In this document: positions 1 through 4,652 of the stretch, piece by piece
How the letters are laid out: each line of letters opens with the position of its first letter
Position numbering within the stretch: the first letter of the stretch is position 1
From: Bacteroidota bacterium
Lineage (GTDB): Bacteria > Bacteroidota > Bacteroidia > Bacteroidales > WCHB1-69
Assembly (NCBI GenBank): GCA_023413895.1
Contig: JAEZOU010000030.1
Location: forward strand, 1-5,562
Length of the DNA: 5,562 nucleotides
Reading direction: 5' to 3'
Notes under the pieces: model-generated
The model's database searches: none
What the model was told of the DNA's origin: nothing
What the model saw: the letters and a program-made list of their open reading frames with translations, nothing else
Made by a program: the position numbers and the translations under genes

Positions 1-389
1 ATAGCTGCAGCATCAAAAGCAAGATTTTTCCAATTTGACTTTGCCGCCGCATGATCCCCTTTAATATGATTAACTACAGCTGCTCCAACATCATATACAA
101 CATTTGCAATATCCCAAATTGTTTCAACAGGAAATTTCCCGTTGGGATCTTTCATTAAAATAGGAGAGTTTTTACAATAGTTATATGGTGTCATATAAGG
201 AATGCTGTCACTCATGGGATCCACGCTGAGCCAGATGCCTAGATCGCTGGTGTAATAGCGTGCGCCAAAGTACGATAAGTTCGTTTCCGAGTCTTTCTCT
301 TTCGCGGAGAAGGTATAAGACGCAGTTGCCGACAAGTTTCCCTGCGGATGCAATTGGTTTTGTGGGCGATATGTGGAAGAAATGTGCAT
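1..389 (-). CDS. Orphan RHS tip cassette 4, partial: RHS core end plus pre-toxin linker (runs off window)
   Basis: I translated this frame by hand. It stays open for 129 codons from an ATG at 387-389 to the window edge. Residues 1-24 match the leader of the cassettes at 2124 and 3724 (MHISSTYRPQN, PQGNLS). Residues about 25-84 are the RHS-associated core end, with FSAKEKDSET, YFGARYY, WLSVDPMS and DPNG. The core is more divergent here than in the other copies (YCKNSP in place of YCANNP; GIWLSVDP in place of SIWLSVDP). After DPNG comes a segment with ETIWDIANVVYDVGAAVVNH and KSNWKNLAFDAAA. This resembles, from memory, the alanine-rich linkers that precede nuclease-like toxin domains in Bacteroidetes RHS proteins. 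The toxin itself and its immunity gene would lie beyond base 1. The start is favoured because the same ATG, the in-frame TAA upstream and the promoter box are conserved in two other cassettes. The RHS-core call is firm; the linker assignment is tentative. Confidence 0.85.
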   Translation of the reverse strand, partial: MHISSTYRPQNQLHPQGNLSATASYTFSAKEKDSETNLSYFGARYYTSDLGIWLSVDPMSDSIPYMTPYNYCKNSPILMKDPNGKFPVETIWDIANVVYDVGAAVVNHIKGDHAAAKSNWKNLAFDAAA

Positions 390-431
390 TGCGAATTAGT
401 TGGGTGCAAAGGTAAGGAAAAAGTTTGAGAT
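138..431 (-). repeat. Tandem cassette repeat, copy 4
   Basis: This is the same unit as 1873-2166 and 3473-3765. Similarity is strongest from GTTTGAGAT (plus strand, 423-431) through the codons for WLSVDP. It weakens towards DPNG (codons 61-80), where this copy has diverged most of the four. Confidence 0.85.
407..414 (-). promoter_or_regulatory. Bacteroidetes -7 box (TACCTTTG) of cassette 4
   Basis: The minus strand reads TACCTTTG, matching the TAnnTTTG -7 consensus of the Bacteroidetes primary sigma factor. It ends 17 nt before the ATG at 389, the same spacing as in cassettes 2 and 3. No convincing -33 TTTG is visible. Transcription would start within about 10 nt of the ATG, giving a very short leader. 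Confidence 0.55.
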
Positions 432-479
432 GGGGGGAAGAGAAATTTAGTTCGATTCGGGCAGAAGTGAAGAAAGTTC

Positions 480-513
480 ATATTTGCTGGAAATTACACA
501 CTTTTGGGGATAC
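480..513 (-). repeat. Inter-cassette repeat element, copy A
   Basis: On the minus strand this reads GTATCCCCAAAAGTGTG followed by TAATTTCCAGCAAATAT. It is clearly similar to 3831-3867, at the same relative place upstream of cassette 2. Both copies lie roughly 65-80 nt upstream of the -7 box. It may be an upstream promoter part, a boundary of the duplicated unit, or a remnant of a shared gene end. Its function is unknown. Confidence 0.5.
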
Positions 514-738
514 TACCCTCTACCTCCTTGCCGTTGATGTAGATGGTTACCCTGCGGGTGCTGCTCTTTGTTATAAACGTTAAGTTTTGGCAAAGATGCC
601 TCAAATGTCCGTCACGGATAGGGACGGGTAATAATCCAACATCTCATCATTCACAAAGAGTGTTCCCGCTTCATTGTACCCATAAACATAAACTGTATAG
701 TCTAAAGTTGCATTTGTATATTGAATTCGGCATTGAAT
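494..738 (-). pseudogene. Possible frameshifted coding remnant between cassettes 3 and 4
   Basis: This is the only stretch over 300 bases (390-738) without an intact gene. On the minus strand, directly after the immunity stop at 739-741, the same frame reads a protein-like segment (LDYTVYVYGYNEAGTLFVND, then EMLDYYPSLSVTD) up to a TGA at 601-603. Shifting frame gives TFEASLPKLNVYNKEQ, and a second shift gives TRRVTIYINGKEVEGSIPKS up to a TAA at 494-496. The three pieces look like one beta-rich protein tail of about 80 residues broken by two +1-type shifts. I do not recognise the family. The case rests on protein-like composition only and could be chance. Confidence 0.35.
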
Positions 739-740
739 TC
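720..740. repeat. 9-bp direct repeat ATTGAATTC at immunity-gene 3' end
   Basis: The plus strand shows ATTGAATTC at 720-728 and again at 732-740, separated by GGC. The second copy overlaps the stop codon (739-741) of the membrane immunity gene. The pair sits exactly where the intact gene gives way to the degenerate stretch, so it may mark a recombination or small-duplication junction. Confidence 0.5.
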
Positions 741-1200
741 AGCTTGCATAAGAGCGAAATATTTTCTCATAAAAAACTTTATATGAATATCCAACTAAAT
801 AAATATAAATAGAATAAAGAAAAGAGAAGTTTGCTTGTAATAACGCTGGAAAACGGTTTAAGAATAGGAGCCCTAACAAATGGTTACACTTAGAAACACT
901 TAATACAACATCAGACCACAACTCATTTCCAAATCCAATTTTGTCAAAATAAACAAACCAAAGTCCACATAGCAAGGAAAGAACTGAGACAATTGCGATA
1001 CCGAACTTCTTCTCTACGGGAAACACTATTGTTTGGACAAATGAATATAATACAACTAAAAAGAAATGTCCAAAATTCAACTTGCTTGCGGACCAACACA
1101 TATAGTCATCTATGAAAACAATCCCTATTAGGAAGAAAAATATATTAAGGATACACACATATATGGTTAATGTGATAAAACGAATGATTTTACTACGCAT
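739..1200 (-). CDS. Putative immunity protein of cassette 3, polytopic membrane protein (153 aa)
   Basis: I do not recognise the family. It is very hydrophobic, with likely membrane segments at residues about 8-30, 43-60, 66-86 and 125-142, and possibly a weaker one at 106-116. Short charged loops lie between them (DD at 31-32, EKK at 63-65). There is no cleavable signal peptide beyond the first helix. It starts 12 nt after the stop of the RHS tip gene at 1213 and lies on the same strand, so the two are almost certainly co-transcribed. Small unique genes directly downstream of RHS tips are, as a rule, their immunity genes, and I infer that role here. A multi-helix inner-membrane immunity protein would fit a toxin that acts at or from the periplasmic face, for example on the membrane or cell wall. 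That is inference from topology only. The immunity role is likely; the mechanism is unknown. Confidence 0.75.
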   Translation of the reverse strand: MRSKIIRFITLTIYVCILNIFFFLIGIVFIDDYMCWSASKLNFGHFFLVVLYSFVQTIVFPVEKKFGIAIVSVLSLLCGLWFVYFDKIGFGNELWSDVVLSVSKCNHLLGLLFLNRFPALLQANFSFLYSIYIYLVGYSYKVFYEKIFRSYAS

Positions 1201-1212
1201 AACAACAGAACT

Positions 1213-2124
1213 TTAAGGTGATTGCTCTAAATATTTGAGTTTTCTCAGTGTCAGGGAAGTTTCGCCCCCCCCACTTCTATGATAATTCGAATATATAGTA
1301 GGCGGTGCAGAAATATCAATTTTGCTATTTCGGAGAGCTTTTAATAGTCCACGAGCATTCCTATAATGCATGTCATAAAGCGGATCAGTATCTGCCTTTT
1401 GCTTGTAAACTTTTCTTTCAAGCAATTCTAGTACTCCTTCAAGGCCATGACCTAATATTCCTCTTTTAACAATACCTAATGCTTTTTTTCCCCCATTCTT
1501 GGTCGGGTAATATTTCAATGAATATCCTGTGTTTTTAATTTCTGGGGATTCGTAAGCAGTTTCACCCCCTGAATTGTAACTACTTTCCCAAGAACCTGTG
1601 TAGTTATTAGCATTGTTCAATTGGGATTCCTTGGTAAACAACGGATTATCGCCTTCATATAGACGGACATCTCTTTCAGCCTGACTTCTGTCAAATCCTA
1701 AACTAACTAAGCCTTCAATATTTGCATCTCGAATAGCAGTTGCTTCATCCCAATCGGATTTGTTTTCTGTTACTTTAGTCCATTTTACACCATTTTCAGA
1801 GAAACTTTGCTCTGAATGATTGTCAAACCACTTATATCGACCATTTGATCCTTCGTAGCCATCATATTCTTCCCCGTTAGGGTCTATTAACTTTATCGGA
1901 TTATTTGCACAGTATGCATACGGGCTCATGCTTGGATACTTGTCGGATAGAGGGTCCACGCTGAGCCAGATGGACAGGTCGCTAGTGTAATAGCGTGCGC
2001 CAAAGTAGCTTAGACCGGTTTCCGAGTCTTTCTCTTTCGCGGAGAAGGTATAAGACGCAGCTGCCGACAAGTTTCCCTGCGGAAGTATTTGGTTTTGTGG
2101 GCGATATGTGGAAGAAATGTGCAT
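1213..2124 (-). CDS. Orphan RHS tip cassette 3: RHS core end fused to an unrecognised toxin-like domain (303 aa)
   Basis: Residues 1-24 are the shared leader (MHISSTYRPQN, PQGNLS). Residues about 25-84 are the RHS core end with FSAKEKDSET, YFGARYY, WLSVDPLSDKYP, YCANNP and DPNG. From residue 87 the sequence is unique. First comes a hydrophilic, acidic segment (YEGSNGRYKWFDNHSEQSF, ENKSDWDEAT, IRDANIEGLVSLGF) that looks like a pre-toxin linker. A basic C-terminal domain at about 200-303 follows, with GHGLEGVLELLERKVYKQK, DMHYRNARGLLKALRNSK and HRSGGGETS. Conserved-looking polar residues include H226, H253, R255 and H282, but I cannot assign a catalytic motif or family. There are no membrane segments and no signal peptide. 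The start is supported by the conserved ATG, the in-frame TAA two codons earlier and the -7 box. A run of eight G (1265-1272) encodes G285-G287 near the C-terminus and could be slippage-prone. The toxin role is inferred from the RHS architecture and the adjacent immunity-like gene. Confidence 0.85.
   Translation of the reverse strand: MHISSTYRPQNQILPQGNLSAAASYTFSAKEKDSETGLSYFGARYYTSDLSIWLSVDPLSDKYPSMSPYAYCANNPIKLIDPNGEEYDGYEGSNGRYKWFDNHSEQSFSENGVKWTKVTENKSDWDEATAIRDANIEGLVSLGFDRSQAERDVRLYEGDNPLFTKESQLNNANNYTGSWESSYNSGGETAYESPEIKNTGYSLKYYPTKNGGKKALGIVKRGILGHGLEGVLELLERKVYKQKADTDPLYDMHYRNARGLLKALRNSKIDISAPPTIYSNYHRSGGGETSLTLRKLKYLEQSP
1265..1272 (-). repeat. G8 homopolymer in the cassette 3 toxin
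   Basis: Eight consecutive C on the plus strand give GGGGGGGG in the coding strand, within codons for G285-G287. Loss of one G gives a stop six codons past the tract (AKLP-stop after the glycines), removing most of the last 16 residues. Gain of one G reads on past the normal stop and ends inside the start of the immunity gene. Confidence 0.8.
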
Positions 2125-2166
2125 TGTGAATTAGTGGGGTGCAAAGGTAGGAAAAAAGTTTGAGAT
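1873..2166 (-). repeat. Tandem cassette repeat, copy 3 (promoter box, leader and RHS core end)
   Basis: This copy runs from the CTCAAACTTTTT stretch and TACCTTTG box through the ATG and leader to the codon for G of DPNG. It is near-identical over long runs to 138-431 and 3473-3765, and its core part matches 5249-5428. Sequence on both sides is unrelated between copies. The repeat therefore has the form expected of homology that can exchange toxin tips by recombination. Confidence 0.85.
2142..2149 (-). promoter_or_regulatory. Bacteroidetes -7 box (TACCTTTG) of cassette 3
   Basis: The minus strand reads TACCTTTG, with 17 nt between the box and the ATG at 2124. The box and spacing match cassettes 2 and 4, although sequence further upstream differs completely here (an A-rich stretch following the previous immunity gene). 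No clear -33 element is visible. Confidence 0.55.
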
Positions 2167-2214
2167 TGGGGAGCATTTTTTTTAATTGTTTCGTGTTTAG
2201 ATTTTAAAGTTATC

Positions 2215-2883
2215 TTAAGATTTTATCAATTTCCCTTTTTGGTCATACCTAAATATACGTTTGGGTTCGACAACTTCGTTAAATTGCAAATTAAGCAAAT
2301 CAACCATTTCAACGTCTGAAGTGGAAAGTTTATGTTTTTTCTTATATCGAATAATCCAATGACCTTCATTTTTGAATGTGCTAATATATTTTCCTCTTCT
2401 TTGTTTTACACTATAATAAGATAAATATAAAGAATCTAAATCATCGTCTAATGAGTAACAGAAGACAGTGTCATTTCTTCGGATTGAAATACTTGGCGGA
2501 AAAATTGGAAATTCTAGACGTTCAAGTGGGTATATACAATTGGTTATTGTATCATGTTGGGGACAATCCAATGTGAAGTTTATAACCTTAGTTTCTGAAT
2601 TTCTGATTGCAATTCCGTTTTGTCTTTGAGAAACAAAATATCCATACTGGTTTTCAGCAATAATATCATAAGTTCTCGCAGAAATATTTTCAATCAGGTA
2701 TTCCCCCTTATAGTCTGTAAAAGCTCCGTTCACAAGCGAATTTTCAGATATTAAATAAACCATAATTGCACACATTGGAACGCTGTTTGTGTTTTTTACA
2801 CATCCTTTAATAGTGCCCTGAGAGTAAGAGGCACAGCTAAAAAAAACAGCTAAACTAAATATTAAAAGCAACTTGTTAACCAT
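2215..2883 (-). CDS. Putative immunity protein of cassette 2, exported, with carboxypeptidase-regulatory-like domain (222 aa)
   Basis: The chosen start (ATG at 2881-2883) gives a clean N-terminal export signal: MVNK, then the hydrophobic run LLLIFSLAVFF, then SCASYSQG. Cys17 after FFS is a possible lipobox cysteine, though the -3 residue is F and not L; cleavage near SYSQ by signal peptidase I is the alternative. Residues about 23-105 match the carboxypeptidase-regulatory-like beta-sandwich pattern common in Bacteroidetes (GTIKGCVKN, AFTDYKGEYLIENISARTYD, VINFTLDC). The C-terminal half (about 115-222) is unrecognised and ends basic (RIFRYDQKGKLIKS). It overlaps the stop of the zincin-like RHS tip by 8 nt, so the two are probably translationally coupled. 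A longer reading from 2937 would put 18 extra residues before the signal peptide and is unlikely. The immunity role is inferred from position. An exported immunity protein places the toxin's action in the periplasm or envelope. Confidence 0.8.
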   Translation of the reverse strand: MVNKLLLIFSLAVFFSCASYSQGTIKGCVKNTNSVPMCAIMVYLISENSLVNGAFTDYKGEYLIENISARTYDIIAENQYGYFVSQRQNGIAIRNSETKVINFTLDCPQHDTITNCIYPLERLEFPIFPPSISIRRNDTVFCYSLDDDLDSLYLSYYSVKQRRGKYISTFKNEGHWIIRYKKKHKLSTSDVEMVDLLNLQFNEVVEPKRIFRYDQKGKLIKS

Positions 2884-3724
2884 TGATATTGTATTTGTAT
2901 AAAATATTCTGCACTCTTTTTCTGTATGGTAATGCATAAAAGCTACCAGTTTTTACTTTTATATCATTAGAGCAATTTTGAGGTTCGGATGGTAGTTTAG
3001 AGTAGGCCGGAACATTTCTCAATCCACGTATTTTACTCTCTTTATTGACATTGTTCCATTTACGTCTAGAATTATCTACTTTATTATGGCGTCTATATTC
3101 TCGATTTTGGTTGTTATGAGCTTCATATTCATCAGCTAAATCGTAGGCAAAAGGCAACCACTTCCCAATACCACTGGACATAAATCCTATCTCTCCATAT
3201 TCAAACTGAATAGCATGAGTGATTTCGTGCCGAAGATTTGAAAAAATAGTTTGTCCCGCGTTTTTTGATTTTCCATCATCAGCCATAGAATAATTTATGA
3301 ATAGTTTGTTCCCATCCGTAGTGAAACTATTTTCTCCGTCGTTATTTTTATTAAAGACATACGTCTCTTCCGACTTTTTTAGTTCTCTAAATTGTTTACA
3401 AAACCCATTGTCAAATATTCTGAGTACACCAACAATAATTCTGTCTGCAAAAGAATTGTATTCTACTTCCTCCCCATTCGGATCCACCAGCTTCACTGGG
3501 TTATCCGCGCAGTAAACATATGGGCTGAGCGAAGGATATTTCGCAGACATCGGGTCCACGCTCAGCCAAATGGACAAATCGCTGGTGTAATAGCGTGCAC
3601 CAAAGTACGATAAGTTCGTTTCCGAGTCCTTTTCTTTCGCGGAGAAGGTATAAGATGCAGTTTCCGACAAGTTTCCCTGCGGAAGCAATAGGTTTTGTGG
3701 GCGATATGTGGAAGAAACGTGCAT
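2876..3724 (-). CDS. Orphan RHS tip cassette 2: RHS core end fused to a zincin-like metallopeptidase domain (282 aa)
   Basis: Residues 1-24 are the shared leader (MHVSSTYRPQN, PQGNLS). Residues 25-84 are the RHS core end (FSAKEKDSET, YFGARYY, WLSVDPMSAKYP, YCADNP, DPNG). The unique tip starts about residue 87. It contains HEITH at 166-170, the HExxH zinc-binding motif, set in FSNLRHEITHAIQFEYGE. About 30 residues on comes ADEYEAHNNQNREYRR, where E199 or E201 is the probable third zinc ligand. This arrangement is that of the gluzincin-like metallopeptidase domains found as polymorphic toxin tips. The basic tail (about 210-282) may be a substrate-binding or linker part. The start is supported by the conserved TAA, -7 box and ATG. 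The stop overlaps the downstream exported immunity gene by 8 nt. The metallopeptidase fold is well supported by motif; the substrate is unknown. Confidence 0.87.
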   Translation of the reverse strand: MHVSSTYRPQNLLLPQGNLSETASYTFSAKEKDSETNLSYFGARYYTSDLSIWLSVDPMSAKYPSLSPYVYCADNPVKLVDPNGEEVEYNSFADRIIVGVLRIFDNGFCKQFRELKKSEETYVFNKNNDGENSFTTDGNKLFINYSMADDGKSKNAGQTIFSNLRHEITHAIQFEYGEIGFMSSGIGKWLPFAYDLADEYEAHNNQNREYRRHNKVDNSRRKWNNVNKESKIRGLRNVPAYSKLPSEPQNCSNDIKVKTGSFYALPYRKRVQNILYKYNING

Positions 3725-3765
3725 TGTGAATTAGTGGGGTGCAAAAGTAGGGAAAAGTTTGAGAT
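3473..3765 (-). repeat. Tandem cassette repeat, copy 2
   Basis: This is the same promoter-leader-core unit as 138-431 and 1873-2166. Within the core (YTFSAKEKD to DPNGEE) it is closest by eye to the cassette 1 copy (5249-5428): both read WLSVDPMSAKYPSLSPY and VKLVDPNGEE. Confidence 0.85.
3742..3749 (-). promoter_or_regulatory. Bacteroidetes -7 box (TACTTTTG) of cassette 2
   Basis: The minus strand reads TACTTTTG, still matching TAnnTTTG; the one change from the other copies falls at an unconstrained n position. It lies 17 nt from the ATG at 3724. Preservation of the consensus positions despite the change supports a functional promoter. Confidence 0.55.
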
Positions 3766-3830
3766 GAGGGAGTTGCTGGGGGCGATTTTGGAAAGATTAT
3801 AGAGAGATTTCATTTTTGTAAATACACCTA

Positions 3831-3867
3831 ATATTTGCTGAAAATTAAACACTTTTTTGGGAAATAC
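3831..3867 (-). repeat. Inter-cassette repeat element, copy B
   Basis: The minus strand reads GTATTTCCCAAAAAAGTG then TTTAATTTTCAGCAAATAT, similar to 480-513 with small indels. It lies in the 172-nt gap between the cassette 1 immunity gene and the cassette 2 promoter. No such element is seen in the shorter 90-nt gap before cassette 3. Confidence 0.5.
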
Positions 3868-3896
3868 TGCGTCTTAGTTATTTTACCCCTTAAACA

Positions 3897-4652
3897 CTAT
3901 TTATTGATTCTAAGATAACGCAATACTTTAGTTATGTGTCTCTTTCTTAAATGCTTTTTTTGTAAATATTTATAATTGTCTTCGTATTCGTTTTTCATAA
4001 AAGTATAATGAGATTCAACACAAGAACAATTTGAACACGGACGGTTGTATGCTATGCTGAAGGAGAACAATTGTTCTTCATGATCCAAATCATTCTTTGC
4101 AGCAATATTGACATTTGATTCTACTTTGATAACATATTCCCACACATTATTATTTTGACGAATATGATTCTCCCATGAATACAATAAAATATCATCATAT
4201 TTAAAAACAAATAAAACGATATTTGAATCTCTGCAATAAATAGGATAGGAAAAATATTCTTTTGTTATTAGAGATTTCCTTTTATGAGGAGATCCCAATA
4301 AATCAACAACAAAGTACACTTCAAAATTATCAGATAATTCTATTTCTTTTCCGTTGAGAAAAAAACGACATGAAATCATGTTATATACTACGTTTAACAT
4401 TGAATCTTCTCTATGTTTCAGTTGAATCAGTTGATTTTTAAAACGAACCTCTTCTTGGCTAATAGCGTACAGACATTTTTCATATAAAACGCTGTCATTT
4501 ACAAAATCTTGCAATAAATTGGGAGAACTCATCACCATTTCGTAAATGCTATCTATTTCACTATGACTCAAATTCCATTTGTTATAATCCTGAGCAAACA
4601 GATCAATATTATAACTAAAAGTCATCAAAAAGTAAAGAATATATTTCTTCAT
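3897..4652 (-). CDS. Putative immunity protein of cassette 1, secreted or periplasmic (251 aa)
   Basis: I do not recognise the family. The N-terminus MKKYILYFLMTFSYNIDLFAQ is a Sec signal peptide, with probable cleavage after LFA (residue 20), leaving a mature protein beginning QDYNK. Residues 26-90 look helical and charged (SEIDSIYEMV, EEVRFKNQLIQLKHREDSM). Residues 93-180 look beta-rich (CRFFLNGKEIELSD, FEVYFVVDLLG). A CSNCSC cluster at 206-211 could form disulfides or bind metal. The C-terminus is basic (KKHLRKRHITKVLRYLRINK). The ATG overlaps the TGA of the JAMM-tip RHS gene as ATGA, so the two are translationally coupled. The cognate immunity role is inferred from that position and coupling. 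Export to the periplasm implies that the toxin is met there. Confidence 0.8.
   Translation of the reverse strand: MKKYILYFLMTFSYNIDLFAQDYNKWNLSHSEIDSIYEMVMSSPNLLQDFVNDSVLYEKCLYAISQEEVRFKNQLIQLKHREDSMLNVVYNMISCRFFLNGKEIELSDNFEVYFVVDLLGSPHKRKSLITKEYFSYPIYCRDSNIVLFVFKYDDILLYSWENHIRQNNNVWEYVIKVESNVNIAAKNDLDHEEQLFSFSIAYNRPCSNCSCVESHYTFMKNEYEDNYKYLQKKHLRKRHITKVLRYLRINK

Noticed and set aside
540..560. Short similarity between the CCCTGCGG stretch here and the leader repeat at about 339-353
   Set aside because: Only about 15 bases match, and flanking bases do not continue the alignment, so it is probably chance.
543..812. Plus-strand open frame of 89 codons
   Set aside because: It overlaps the 3' end of the membrane immunity gene on the opposite strand and ends in low-complexity AT-rich sequence. 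It has no recognisable motif. The minus-strand content explains the region better.
1982..2176. Minus-strand 64-codon frame over the cassette 3 leader
   Set aside because: It is an out-of-frame shadow of the leader and core repeat, rich in the same miscoded sequence as the other copies.
2212..2221. Palindrome ATCTTAAGAT at the immunity stop codon as a terminator
   Set aside because: It is a short, AT-rich perfect palindrome with no loop and no T-run placed for the minus-strand transcript, so it is not a credible hairpin terminator.
2884..2937. Longer start for the cassette 2 immunity gene (ATG at 2935-2937)
   Set aside because: It would add 18 hydrophilic residues before a clean signal peptide and overlap the toxin gene by 62 nt. 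The inner ATG gives an 8-nt overlap and a proper export signal.
3562..3852. Minus-strand frame of 96 codons with a counterpart at 239-481 of similar sequence
   Set aside because: The similarity between the two follows from the DNA repeat itself. Both are out-of-frame shadows across the cassette leader and RHS core, and the RHS frame holds the known motifs.
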